Positions 18,748-28,339 of a stretch of DNA of 64,000 nucleotides are shown one piece after another. The notes beneath the pieces were generated by a model that saw only the letters and a program-made list of their open reading frames with translations, did no database searches and had not been told where the DNA came from. Source of the stretch: Pedobacter roseus (GTDB taxonomy: Bacteria; Bacteroidota; Bacteroidia; Sphingobacteriales; Sphingobacteriaceae); the NCBI RefSeq assembly GCF_014395225.1, contig NZ_CP060723.1:1426001-1490000 (forward strand), read 5' to 3'. The position numbers and the translations under genes were made by a program. The number at the start of each line of letters is the position of its first letter. Position 1 is the first letter of the stretch.

Positions 18748-20118
18748 ATGAAAAATAGATATTCAATTATATTGTTTGCCTTAGCAATTACGCTGGTAAG
18801 CTGCAGAAAATATGTGGAGATTGATCAGCTTTCAATCAGGACACTAAAATATACTTCCGATTTCAGGAATACCATGAATAATAATGGTGTTCTGGAAGGG
18901 ACTTATTCTTACCCGATTCTGTCAGGTGATGATATAGAGATCACGGATGCAACAAGGCAAAACTCCCTCGGGGATATTTTGGGCAATGTATACACCTGGG
19001 CGCCAAAATATACCTCTGAAAGCCAAAGCGATGCCGATTGGGATAAGCTGTATAAAACTATTTATGTATGCAACCAGGTTTTAGACGGCGTTTTGACCTC
19101 TCAGGACGGAACGGAAGCGGAGAAACAGCGGATATATGCAGAGGCCCTGGTACATCGTGCTTATGCCTATTTGATATTAGTGAATATGTATGGCAAGCAA
19201 TATAATGCAGCCACTGCATCAACTGATTTAGGGGTTCCGCTGCTTACCACACCAAATTTATATACGAAACTTAACAGAGCCACGGTTGACGATGTTTATA
19301 AACAGGTATTAAATGATTTGAGGACATCGATAAGTCGTTTGCCCGGGGTTGCGGAATATAATGTACGCCCGGCGAAAGTATCAGGTTATGCCATATTTGC
19401 CAAAACGTATTTAAATATGCGCGATTTTGACAATGCAGCCTTATATGCGGATAGCGCCCTGGCATTGCAAAGTGGCTTACTCGACCTGAAAACCTACGAA
19501 AATGCACCTGGAACCATTCCCGTAAGATTGTTAAATCCTGAGGTCATGTTTTCCAAAGTTTCAGGCGTGGTTTATACTGCTACTTCCCTAAGTAGTGATT
19601 TACTTACTTCATTAGGAACAACAGACTTGCGCTATAAGTTATTTTCGGATGTCAGAAGCAAGTTCGGTAACCAGTTTAGCACCTCCTTTACCGGAAGGGC
19701 ATCGACAAAATACCTGATTAATGAATTTGTAATTAACAACGGTCCAACGGTGCCTGAGATGATGCTGATAAAAGCAGAATGTTTATCCAGGGCCGGAAAA
19801 ACTGATGATGCCATGAAAATTGTAAACAATCTAAGGATCAAACGTTTTACAACTGCCAATTATGTTCCCTTAACTGCAACAAATGCCACTGATGCACTTC
19901 GTATAGTTGTTGAAGAAAAAAGAAGGGAGTTTTTTGGAACAGGTATGCGCTGGTTTGACCAGAAGCGTCTGAATCTTGATAACGATTTCGCCCTGACCAA
20001 AAATCGCAGTTTTAAGGGTGCAAATTACACTTTACAACCCAATAGTAACCTTTATTTATATCCTATCGGAGATAAATACATTCTTTTGAACCCCGAATTG
20101 CAACAAAACCCCAGATAG
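18748..20118 (+). CDS. SusD/RagB-like substrate-binding lipoprotein (locus A)
   Basis: 456 residues with a lipoprotein signal peptide ending in the lipobox LVSC (Cys19). The RagB/SusD fold shows TPR-like helices (AEALVHRAYAYLILVNMYG), the EMMLIKAECLSRAGK segment and the C-terminal VVEEKRREFFGTGMRWFDQKRLN motif that marks the family. It sits at the cell surface as a lid on the SusC barrel. The gene starts five bases after SusC and 11 bases before the thioredoxin protein gene, clearly one operon. Confidence 0.95.
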   Translation: MKNRYSIILFALAITLVSCRKYVEIDQLSIRTLKYTSDFRNTMNNNGVLEGTYSYPILSGDDIEITDATRQNSLGDILGNVYTWAPKYTSESQSDADWDKLYKTIYVCNQVLDGVLTSQDGTEAEKQRIYAEALVHRAYAYLILVNMYGKQYNAATASTDLGVPLLTTPNLYTKLNRATVDDVYKQVLNDLRTSISRLPGVAEYNVRPAKVSGYAIFAKTYLNMRDFDNAALYADSALALQSGLLDLKTYENAPGTIPVRLLNPEVMFSKVSGVVYTATSLSSDLLTSLGTTDLRYKLFSDVRSKFGNQFSTSFTGRASTKYLINEFVINNGPTVPEMMLIKAECLSRAGKTDDAMKIVNNLRIKRFTTANYVPLTATNATDALRIVVEEKRREFFGTGMRWFDQKRLNLDNDFALTKNRSFKGANYTLQPNSNLYLYPIGDKYILLNPELQQNPR

Positions 20119-20129
20119 AAAATCAATCC

Positions 20130-22118
20130 ATGAAAAAACATTTTTTTAAAAAATGTATGCTACTGCTTTGCCCGTTTTTTGGGCAGCAGTTAGCTGCACA
20201 AACCATAACCTGGCAGCCAGAAACACTAAAACAAAACCAGAAAATCAGCTTTAATTACCAGCCGAAAGGTGGCGATCTTGAGTTTAGTGACGGGCCTAAA
20301 GCACTCGCGGCAGTATACAGCGATAATAAATGGAACACTGTTCCTGTTAAGTTAGAGAAAAAGAACAAAATATGGACTGGGAGTTATCAGCTTCCGGATC
20401 ATGCGGTATTAATCGCTTTGAAATTTTATCAGGGTGATCTTCAGAATCCTGAAGCACTTGATAATCAAAACGGCAAAGGTTATTACCATCAGGTTGTAGA
20501 TACTAAAGGTAAAATAGTCCCGGGTACCTACCTGGCAGAAGCCAGTTTTAAAGCAGGTGCAACCGGCGATTGGACGCTGAACAGCTTCGTTAATCCTTCC
20601 AAGGATCAAAAAGTGATTGACTCTTTGTTGCAAAAAGAAGAAAAACTTTCTAAACGGATACCAAGGTCACTTTTATTCAGTTATCTGGATCTAAAGCAGC
20701 TCACCATTCTGGCTTCTGAGTTCAGCATATTGGCTGATAACCTGTTAAAGAGCGAGCTAAAAAACGGAAATCTTACCGAGCAGTTTTTGGCGCTGGCACA
20801 ACGCTATTACGAAAAGTTAAAAAATGAAAGTGGTTCAGCGGCAGTGGAATCACTTATTTTTAAAGATTACCCTAAAAGCAGCACAGCCAGGTTTTTATCC
20901 TACAGAAAAAATACGGAGGGAAAATATGGAAAGGATTTCCAGGCAGGGGCTGAAGATTTCCTTAAGGCTTTTCCATACATGGAATGGAAGAAATCGCCAG
21001 ACAACCAGGCATTTGTTTATTATACGATATTCAGAAACCTGGCAACACAATACTTTGAGGGTGGGCAAAATGAAAAATTTTTAGGACTCTTTAAGGATAT
21101 TGATTTTAAAACTGCCAACGAAATCTACCGCTGGAATATCACACGGGGGCAAATGTCGGGGAGAGGCGATCAGAAATTACTTTATAACGATAGTCGCATA
21201 ATGATTCCTTATCTGCTGGAAAGGCAAAAGGATAATTCCTATTTAGGCGATTTTGATAATAATGCGGAAAAAGCTCAGGAAAATGCAGATAATCAAATGG
21301 ATGATCGCCTCTTTACCCACATTTCTCTTGCAAATGCCCAGGGTGATTATGCCGGGGCAAATCAGTACTTCAAATATTTATCGGAAAAAGGAACTTTCGG
21401 AAACGCTGATTTAAACGCAATACATGTTAATGTTTTGGAAAAATTGAACGATACCAAAGCAATTAAGCCATTATTGGAATCCAGTGTAGCCGCTAATGCA
21501 GTAACGCCGGTGATGTTTACCAAACTTAAAGAGCTATACAAAAGCGAGCATGGAGGTAAGGAAGAAGGCTATGAGCAGTACCTTGCTGGTTTAACACCAT
21601 CAGACAAGAAAAACGAAATGAGGACACATGTAATGGCAAACATGGTCAACTATCCGCTAACGCCATTTAGTTTGGAAAATGCAGACGGTAAAATGGTCAA
21701 TTCTAAAGATTGGGCAAACCAGATTGTGGTCATCGATTTCTGGGCAACATGGTGCAGACCATGCATTGAAGCTTTTCCGGGTATGCAGCTTCTGATAGAC
21801 CAGTATGCAAAAGATCCGAAAGTTGCCGTGTACATGATTGGTACCATGCAGTTTGGCGATTATAAAACGAAGTCGGTTAAGTATGTACAAGACAATAATT
21901 ATCGTTTCAATCTTTTACATGATGCGGTGGGGCCTAAGGGCGAGCAGGATCTGGTTTTTAGAAGCCTGGCACCATTGTTTAAGTCATCGGCAATTCCCCG
22001 TAAAATCATTATCAAAAATGGCCTGGTTCGATACAGTTCAGAGGGTTACTCGGGTAGTCCAAGTCAGTTAAAAGATGAATTGTCTGTAGCCATAGAAATA
22101 TTAAGAGCAGAGAAATAA
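20130..22118 (+). CDS. Large thioredoxin-fold protein, TlpA-like (locus A)
   Basis: 662 residues with a signal peptide (to QQLAAQ). An N-terminal immunoglobulin-like domain (about 25-150) is followed by a long helical, TPR-like middle (about 170-500) and a C-terminal TlpA/AhpC-TSA domain (about 515-660). The redox pair is in WATWCRPC, Cys542 and Cys545, and a cis-Pro candidate lies in the SSAIPRKIII segment. It should act in the periplasm or at the surface as a thiol-disulfide reductase. The gene lies between SusD and the S41 protease with gaps of 11 and 4 bases. Large fusions like this recur in Bacteroidota SusC/SusD loci without glycosidases; their exact role is not settled. Confidence 0.88.
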   Translation: MKKHFFKKCMLLLCPFFGQQLAAQTITWQPETLKQNQKISFNYQPKGGDLEFSDGPKALAAVYSDNKWNTVPVKLEKKNKIWTGSYQLPDHAVLIALKFYQGDLQNPEALDNQNGKGYYHQVVDTKGKIVPGTYLAEASFKAGATGDWTLNSFVNPSKDQKVIDSLLQKEEKLSKRIPRSLLFSYLDLKQLTILASEFSILADNLLKSELKNGNLTEQFLALAQRYYEKLKNESGSAAVESLIFKDYPKSSTARFLSYRKNTEGKYGKDFQAGAEDFLKAFPYMEWKKSPDNQAFVYYTIFRNLATQYFEGGQNEKFLGLFKDIDFKTANEIYRWNITRGQMSGRGDQKLLYNDSRIMIPYLLERQKDNSYLGDFDNNAEKAQENADNQMDDRLFTHISLANAQGDYAGANQYFKYLSEKGTFGNADLNAIHVNVLEKLNDTKAIKPLLESSVAANAVTPVMFTKLKELYKSEHGGKEEGYEQYLAGLTPSDKKNEMRTHVMANMVNYPLTPFSLENADGKMVNSKDWANQIVVIDFWATWCRPCIEAFPGMQLLIDQYAKDPKVAVYMIGTMQFGDYKTKSVKYVQDNNYRFNLLHDAVGPKGEQDLVFRSLAPLFKSSAIPRKIIIKNGLVRYSSEGYSGSPSQLKDELSVAIEILRAEK

Positions 22119-22122
22119 TAAA

Positions 22123-23754
22123 ATGAAGAGAGCGAAAATATTATGGAGCGTACTAATGCTATTGATTAGCTACAGCGCCCATGCACAAATGAATCCGAAA
22201 ATAAAATTGCAGGATGCACTTAAACTTATCCAGGATAATTATGTAGATCCGGTAAATGATGAGCAGGTTGTAGATGCCGCAATCAAAGCGATGTTAGGCA
22301 GCCTCGATCCGCATTCCAGTTACATTAGCCGCGAAGAAATCGAAGCCATGAATGAGCAGATGACTGGTAGTTTTGCTGGTATCGGTATCTCATTTGCAAT
22401 GGTAGCCGATAGTACCTTTATAACAGGTATCAATCCTGACGGGCCAGCAGCAAGGGCCGGTTTGCAGGTAGGCGACCGGATTAATATGGTTGATGGAGCC
22501 TCCATTTTTGGTAAAGGTTTAAAAAACCAGGAGGTAATGCGGATGCTGCGGGGCGAAAAAGGTAAAGCCGTTAAGTTAGGCGTTATCCGCAAATCGCAAC
22601 CCGATCAGCTTGAATTTAATGTGATGCGTGAACAGATTGCCGAGCTTTCTATCAATACCAGTTATATGGTAAGCAAAAATGTAGGTTATATTTCGCTGGC
22701 TATTTTTAGCCAGTCGACCAGAAGGGAAATGGATGCGGCATTAAAGAAGTTAAAGGCTTTAGGCATGACCAAATTAATCCTGGATTTACAGTCAAATGGT
22801 GGCGGACTTGTTGAGGCTGCTATTGGTGTAGCCGATGAATTTCTGGCCAAGGATAAACTGGTTTTCTATTCAGTAACCAACTCAGGCGTAAAAGATAATT
22901 ATATGACTGGTGGTTTTGGCCAGTTTATGACAGGCGATCTGGTGGTTTTGATCGATGAATCTACCGCATCATCAAGCGAAATATTAACAGGTGCTTTACA
23001 AGATTGGGATAGGGCAGTGGTAATCGGCAGAAGAAGTTTTGGTAAAGGTTTAATGCAGAAAGGCCTTGGGTTGAGCGATGGTTCGGTAATCAAACTGACG
23101 GCAGCACGCTACTACACACCATCAGGCAGATCGATTCAAAAGCCCTATACTAAGGGTAAAACCGATTATTTTGAAGATTTTAACAGACGTATGGCCTCTG
23201 GTGAGTTAACCGAAGGAGGACATATCAACTTTCCCGATTCTTTAAAACATACAACCCTCATTAGTAAAAGAACTGTTTATGGTGGGGGTGGGATTATGCC
23301 CGATAAATTCATACCAATTGATACGGCGCTATACAGCGCATGGTTAAATAAACTGATGAACAGCGGACGGGTAACTCAGGCAGCTTTCAGTTATGTGCAA
23401 CAAAACCGAAAAAGCTTAATAGATAAATATGCTGATTTTGACGCTTTTGATCATTCCTTTAAAGTAGATGATCAAATGACTGATCAGATCATAACCAGCG
23501 CCACAAAGCAGGGGCTTAAACTGCCACCAGTAACCGATCAGGTAGCCAGAAAAACCATTGCTGTAGAATTAAAGGCAGAAATGGCCGATATGCTCTATCT
23601 GGGTAAAGGCTATGCGCTTCGCGTTCGAAACGAAGCCAGTACCGCATTTGGTACAGCACTTAATATTTTAAATAACCAAAAGGTTTATAACCAGTTTCTG
23701 GAAGGTAAATCTTCAACGAATAACTCATCTACATCTAAAATCACGAAAAAATAA
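22123..23754 (+). CDS. S41-family C-terminal processing peptidase (locus A)
   Basis: 543 residues with a signal peptide (to AHAQ). A PDZ domain (about 75-155: GSFAGIGISF, GPAARAGLQVGDRI) precedes the S41 protease domain. The motif STASSSEILTGALQDW gives the catalytic Ser283 with Glu286. Lys308 lies in SFGKGLMQ, exactly 25 residues after Ser283, the spacing known for the Ser/Lys dyad of photosystem D1 protease. A C-terminal helical region follows. It acts in the periplasm or outside the cell on unfolded or tail-exposed proteins. Position between two thioredoxin proteins in the SusC/SusD operon suggests processing of imported or surface-bound polypeptides. Confidence 0.93.
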   Translation: MKRAKILWSVLMLLISYSAHAQMNPKIKLQDALKLIQDNYVDPVNDEQVVDAAIKAMLGSLDPHSSYISREEIEAMNEQMTGSFAGIGISFAMVADSTFITGINPDGPAARAGLQVGDRINMVDGASIFGKGLKNQEVMRMLRGEKGKAVKLGVIRKSQPDQLEFNVMREQIAELSINTSYMVSKNVGYISLAIFSQSTRREMDAALKKLKALGMTKLILDLQSNGGGLVEAAIGVADEFLAKDKLVFYSVTNSGVKDNYMTGGFGQFMTGDLVVLIDESTASSSEILTGALQDWDRAVVIGRRSFGKGLMQKGLGLSDGSVIKLTAARYYTPSGRSIQKPYTKGKTDYFEDFNRRMASGELTEGGHINFPDSLKHTTLISKRTVYGGGGIMPDKFIPIDTALYSAWLNKLMNSGRVTQAAFSYVQQNRKSLIDKYADFDAFDHSFKVDDQMTDQIITSATKQGLKLPPVTDQVARKTIAVELKAEMADMLYLGKGYALRVRNEASTAFGTALNILNNQKVYNQFLEGKSSTNNSSTSKITKK

Positions 23755-23764
23755 TCGATAAATC

Positions 23765-24913
23765 ATGAAAAAAACATTATTAGCAGCAACATTGGTAATT
23801 AGTGCTCTTGTCGCCTCTGCACAAACAGGATATGTGATAAAAGGCCAGATCGGAAAGCTGGGGAAACCAGCAAAAGCCTTTCTCTTAATTAAGTTAGAAG
23901 GAGCCGAAAAATTAGATTCGGCAGTTCTGGTCAACGGGGCCTTTACATTTAAAGGCTCGGTTCCTTCACCAATGGAAGCTACACTTCGTTTAAAACACGA
24001 CAATTCCATTGATACGCCTGGAAGAAGGATTAAAATTGATGGAATGGCAATTATTTTAGGAAACGAAAATATCACCATTACCGGAAAAGATTCCATTAGA
24101 ACAGCTGCAATTAAAGGTTCCACTTTAACCGATGAAAGTAAAAGAGTGGATGCACTATTACGCCCTATTTATGAAAAATTGCAGGCGCTGAACAAAGAGT
24201 ATGCTGACCAGCCCGAAGCAAAAAAGCAGGACAAAACTTATGTTTTGGAACTGGAAAAAAGAGCAAAAGTGATAGAGCAAGAAATTTTTGATGCGAAGAT
24301 TAATTATGTAAAGCAAAATCCTTCTAAATACATGGCTTTAATGGCACTTAATTCGACCTTAGGTCCGGGTTTCGATGCCATAGAGATGGAAAAAATCTTT
24401 GCCAATATTTCTCCCGAACTAAAGAATTCTTTTTTCGGAAAGCAGGTTGCTGAGCGTATTGCTCACTTTAAAAAAACGCAGGAAGGTGTAGATGCGCAGG
24501 ATTTTACCCAGCCTGATGTAGACGGTAAAATGGTTAAACTTTCTGATTACAGAAGTAAATATGTGCTGATTGACTTCTGGGCATCGTGGTGTGCACCATG
24601 CCGGAGAGAAAATCCAAACGTGTTGAAGGTTTACGAACAATATAAATCGAAAGGGTTTGAAGTTTTAGGGGTATCACTTGATAAAGCTGCCGATAAAGCA
24701 AAATGGCTTAAAGCCATTGCTGACGATAAATTAACCTGGAAACAAGTTGGGGATTTAAAAGGGTGGGAAAATGCAGCTGCAGCTATGTATGATGTGAAGG
24801 CTATCCCTATGAATTTTCTGATCGATCCAACTGGAAAAATTATTGCTAAAGATCTTCGTGGCCCTGCACTCGAAGCAAAAATAAAAGAGATCTTAGAAAA
24901 GAAGTCTAAGTAA
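23765..24913 (+). CDS. TlpA-family thiol-disulfide oxidoreductase with DUF4369 domain (locus A)
   Basis: 382 residues with a signal peptide (to ASAQ). The N-terminal DUF4369 beta domain (about 22-120) and a helical linker are followed by a thioredoxin-like domain (about 240-380). WASWCAPC provides Cys276 and Cys279, and the cis-Pro lies in VKAIPMNFLID. It should keep thiols reduced in the periplasm. It is the last gene of the locus A operon (10 bases after the S41 gene) and is followed by the terminator at 24941-24973. It is the second thioredoxin protein of this operon. Confidence 0.93.
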   Translation: MKKTLLAATLVISALVASAQTGYVIKGQIGKLGKPAKAFLLIKLEGAEKLDSAVLVNGAFTFKGSVPSPMEATLRLKHDNSIDTPGRRIKIDGMAIILGNENITITGKDSIRTAAIKGSTLTDESKRVDALLRPIYEKLQALNKEYADQPEAKKQDKTYVLELEKRAKVIEQEIFDAKINYVKQNPSKYMALMALNSTLGPGFDAIEMEKIFANISPELKNSFFGKQVAERIAHFKKTQEGVDAQDFTQPDVDGKMVKLSDYRSKYVLIDFWASWCAPCRRENPNVLKVYEQYKSKGFEVLGVSLDKAADKAKWLKAIADDKLTWKQVGDLKGWENAAAAMYDVKAIPMNFLIDPTGKIIAKDLRGPALEAKIKEILEKKSK

Positions 24914-24940
24914 GAAAAATTTTAATAGTTAATGATGACG

Positions 24941-24973
24941 ATGCAGGTTGATGGATGTCGCCTGCATTTTTTT
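24941..24973 (+). terminator. Intrinsic terminator closing locus A
   Basis: ATGCAGG at 24941-24947 pairs with CCTGCAT at 24961-24967, directly followed by a run of T residues. It lies 28 bases after the stop codon of the TlpA gene. Confidence 0.85.
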
Positions 24974-25067
24974 ATGCTATAGCAGCTTGATCTTGCGTCG
25001 CATTGACCTGAGCCGGGCAGTTTATTTATTGAACGTTGACAACCTTAGGATCAAAAACAAAAAATAA

Positions 25068-26132
25068 ATGGAAGGATCTAAAATCCTGATTATAACGGAG
25101 GATTTTGATCTTAGGACTAAAATAAGCGAGATCCTTAAAATCGTAAAATATAATGTGAAATCGACAGACAGTGGGAGGCAGGCTATTGCCATGATGAGGA
25201 GTGATCGCTTTGATGTTGTTATCTGTGGCATAAATGTGCTTGAAATAGATGGTTTTGGGATATTGTCAGTTGTAAATAAATTCTCCGAAATTTCGTCTGT
25301 CAGCTTTATCATGCTCCTGAATGAGCAAAATCACCGACTTGCCGGCAGGGCCATGGAAATGGGAGCTGATGGCTACCTGGCCAGTCCGTTCGATGACGCA
25401 GCGTTACTTCATCAGGTTGAGCTAAGACTGAGAAAGAAAAAATTTCAATATGAGAATTTTGTAAGACAGCATAATCTACCGGCAAGTATTCCTGACAGCA
25501 CTTTTGAGAAACATTGGGTTAGATCACATTTTGAGGAAAAACCATCAAGACCCTATCAAAAGAGCCAGATACTTTATCATCCTGGAGAGCGCCAATCATT
25601 CGGACTCCATTACGTGGTCTCCGGCAAAATAAAAACCTATATCACAGATGCTTTCGGGAATGTTATGATTACAGGCATCTGCGGAACGGGCGATTATTTT
25701 GGCCTGCAGGGTATATTGCTCAGAGATGAGAATATGGAAGCGGCGGAAGCAATTGAGGATTCACGCATAACTACGATACCTTCTAATGATGTAGATGGCC
25801 TGCTTTCGGCTTGTCCGCAATTATTGAGCGTGTTTGTAAAGGATTTGGCGAGAAATTTAAATCAGCGTAATCAACGTCTTCTGGAAACTACCTACTATTC
25901 GGTGAGAAAGAGGGTGGCCAAAGCATTGACGCATCTTGCAGAAGTTGATTATAATGTTGGGGCAAATGGAAAGCTTTTACTTCCAAGGAATGATTTCGCC
26001 AGGATAGTAGGTGTCGCCAGTGAAACACTCAGCAGGGTTTTGAGCGATTTTGCCAAAGAAAAATTGATTGAGAAGGACGGACATAATATTATTATCCTGA
26101 ATAAGGATGCTTTGAAAGGGATTAAAAATTAA
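25068..26132 (+). CDS. Crp/Fnr-type regulator fused to a degenerate receiver domain
   Basis: 354 residues in three parts: a receiver-like domain (1-125), a cyclic-nucleotide-binding-type beta roll (about 150-265) and a Crp-type helix-turn-helix (about 275-350). The receiver fold is clear, but key residues are gone. The phospho-acceptor Asp is Gly54 (FDVVICGINVLEIDG), the conserved Lys is Ser106 (YLASPF), the acidic pocket reads Thr-Glu-Asp, and the conserved Ser/Thr is Leu. The recognition helix reads ASETLSRVL, closer to FNR than to CRP. It should not be controlled by Asp phosphorylation; the receiver may serve dimerisation or partner binding. The neighbouring kinase operon is transcribed towards it. 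Confidence 0.9.
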   Translation: MEGSKILIITEDFDLRTKISEILKIVKYNVKSTDSGRQAIAMMRSDRFDVVICGINVLEIDGFGILSVVNKFSEISSVSFIMLLNEQNHRLAGRAMEMGADGYLASPFDDAALLHQVELRLRKKKFQYENFVRQHNLPASIPDSTFEKHWVRSHFEEKPSRPYQKSQILYHPGERQSFGLHYVVSGKIKTYITDAFGNVMITGICGTGDYFGLQGILLRDENMEAAEAIEDSRITTIPSNDVDGLLSACPQLLSVFVKDLARNLNQRNQRLLETTYYSVRKRVAKALTHLAEVDYNVGANGKLLLPRNDFARIVGVASETLSRVLSDFAKEKLIEKDGHNIIILNKDALKGIKN

Positions 26133-26319
26133 TGCTGCACATGGCCTGTAGTTTTTGTTCAGATCTTTTTGTGCTTTGCGTCAAAATCCACGTTTATTTT
26201 TTTTAACATTTCAGTGTGTGGTGTTTGTTTACAGTCATCTACGTGCATTTTACTGCAGTTTATATGGCCTTTTAAGAGATATCTTTCTGAATTTTTAGGT
26301 CGCTTTGATAAATGTTTAC

Positions 26320-27645
26320 CTATATGGGAATGGATATGGTAACAAAGAAACAATGTTTTTCGCTTTGAAGTTTCATCTGACCCGAGTGTGCCTGGACAAT
26401 CTCATTACAGATCCAGAGTCCGAGACCGGAGCCGGAGGTATTGCCGCTACCTTTACTGAATGGAGTTCTTAATTCATAGACTTCAACGGACTCCCTGGCG
26501 ATACTGTTTTCAAAAGTTACACAAAATTGTCCATTATAAGTTTTTACCTTGCAGACTAATATGGTATTTTCAGTAGCGTATTTAATTGCATTGTATATGA
26601 GATTCTGCCAAACCAGTTCCATTTTACTGCCATCTGCGTAAAGCTCAAAAGTGCTCATTTCCTCGCTAAAGTGGATATTGTATTTTATATTGCGTTTATC
26701 GGCTTCCGGCTGATTTCTGGAAAATACCTTTAACAGCTGTTCTATAATATCTACATGGCTTTTTATCAGGGTAATACCCTTGCTGTTAAATTCGCTGATC
26801 AAAAGGAACTGCTCAACGATGGATTGCAGCCGGCTGATTTCAGTTAGCTGGTCACTCAAAAGTTTACGGTCGCTTTTCGATTCCCTGTCCATCAGCTCAA
26901 ACTCGGTTTGGGCACGCAGGTTGGCTAGTGGTGTTCGAAGTTCGTGTGATGCGGCGGCAAAAAAATTATTGCGGGCTTGCTGTTCATTTTCTATCCGGGC
27001 TATCATCTCGTTGATCGTCTGAGACAGTTGTTGCAACTCGTCATGGGTTTCGCTGGATTTTATACGTTCGCCCAGCCTTTCGGTATTTATCCCCCTGGCC
27101 TGATTAGCGATGGACCGGATGGGTTTTAAGAGCCATCCCGAGGCCAGGAAAGCAAGTAGTGAACTGATAATCAGGCTTATTGAGGTTATGCCGATTGTGA
27201 GCCTGGTAAACTTTGCCAGCCTTTGTTTTAGGGATTGGTCAGAAACGGTTAGCATAAGTTCTACAGGGCGGCCGTCATAATTTTCTTTTTTGAGATAAAT
27301 GCCATATTGTCCCAGACTGTCGGTAATGCCCGATCGGTATGGTACATTAAGCTGGGAAATAGTGCCAGGCGATTGAAAAACAATTTTAGGCCTGCCTTCA
27401 TTCAGGTGGTAAAAAACGCGGATTGATTCGCCGGAGTCGGGCAGGGCAATAACATCAGGATTTATTTCGGTTTTGTCTATAATGGCCTGTCCCCGACTGT
27501 AAAGGTATTTATTATAATTTTCAACATAGCTGTTCTTGAAATACTGATATATAACCCTTCCGAACGCCAGGTTGATCAACATGAAAATCAGACTGAAAAG
27601 TACAGACATTTTAAACCTGATTCCTTTATAAAAATACCTGTTCAT
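26320..27645 (-). CDS. Membrane sensor histidine kinase with HAMP domain
   Basis: 441 residues: membrane segments at about 13-32 and 148-172 with a periplasmic sensor domain between them, HAMP (about 172-225), HisKA with SHELRTPL (His234), and a HATPase domain. The N box (NLIYNAIKYA) and the G2 box (GSGLGLWI) are present. The G1 box, normally DxGxG, reads FENSIARE, so the adenine-contact Asp is replaced; variants with Asn here occur in Bacteroidota, but activity should not be assumed. The start ATG overlaps the stop of the response regulator gene by four bases, showing tight translational coupling. Partner: the OmpR-type regulator upstream. Confidence 0.92.
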   Translation of the reverse strand: MNRYFYKGIRFKMSVLFSLIFMLINLAFGRVIYQYFKNSYVENYNKYLYSRGQAIIDKTEINPDVIALPDSGESIRVFYHLNEGRPKIVFQSPGTISQLNVPYRSGITDSLGQYGIYLKKENYDGRPVELMLTVSDQSLKQRLAKFTRLTIGITSISLIISSLLAFLASGWLLKPIRSIANQARGINTERLGERIKSSETHDELQQLSQTINEMIARIENEQQARNNFFAAASHELRTPLANLRAQTEFELMDRESKSDRKLLSDQLTEISRLQSIVEQFLLISEFNSKGITLIKSHVDIIEQLLKVFSRNQPEADKRNIKYNIHFSEEMSTFELYADGSKMELVWQNLIYNAIKYATENTILVCKVKTYNGQFCVTFENSIARESVEVYELRTPFSKGSGNTSGSGLGLWICNEIVQAHSGQMKLQSEKHCFFVTISIPI

Positions 27646-28324
27646 TCGCTTACATCTATGCTTTTTAGGATATAACCCCGGTTGATCAGGGTTTGAATAT
27701 GTTGGTGGGAGAAGCCCTCATTGATCTTTTTTCTCACCTGATAGAGGTGGACTTCGATTACATTGCTGCCAGGATCGAAACTCATGTTCCATACTTTGTA
27801 GAGTATCTGCGCCTTAGTAACAACCTGGTCCGGATTCAGCATCAACATTTCCAAAAGCAGAAATTCCCTGTTACTTAAATAGATTGTTTTTTCTTTACGT
27901 TTAACCTCCCTGCTAAGCAGGTCAATCTCCAGGTCAGCCACTTTAATCTTTGAAATGTTTCTGGGATGTTGCTGGCGTTGAAATACCCTCACCCTGGCCA
28001 AAAGCTCATCCATTTCAAAAGGTTTCTTCAGATAATCGTTAGCGCCCGCATCCAGACCTTTAATCAGCTGTTCTGTGCTGCCCAGTGCACTTATGATCAT
28101 TACCGGTACATGGTTATCAAAACTGCGAAGGTTACGCAGGATGTCGATCCCATTTTGGGAAGGAAGCATCAGATCGAGCAAAATCAGATCATACTGGTTG
28201 ACCATAGCAGTTTGCAGTCCGTTTGCTCCATCATTCTGGTGATCAACAACATAGCCTGCCTGCTCGAGTGCCATCTTGATGTAGCCGGCGAGTTTTGCCT
28301 GTCTTCAATAAGCAGTATCTTCAT
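27642..28324 (-). pseudogene. OmpR-family response regulator broken by a 1-base frameshift
   Basis: From 28274 downward the frame encodes 210 residues of an OmpR/PhoB regulator: most of the receiver, with the phospho-acceptor in YDLILLDLMLP and the conserved Lys in YLKKPF, and a winged-helix DNA-binding domain ending NRGYILKS. The receiver's first strand is missing in that frame. It is present upstream in another frame: the ATG at 28324 starts MKILLIED, and adding one G between 28300 and 28301 restores MKILLIEDEAKLAGYIK followed by MALEQAGYVV. So the gene looks like a full OmpR regulator with one base lost, or a sequencing error. The kinase gene follows with a four-base overlap. Confidence 0.85.
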
Positions 28325-28339
28325 TTTTTTTTTATTTGA

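Noticed and set aside
26159..26353. 64-codon minus-strand frame between the Crp fusion and the kinase
   Set aside because: It overlaps the end of the kinase gene and shows no family features; likely chance.
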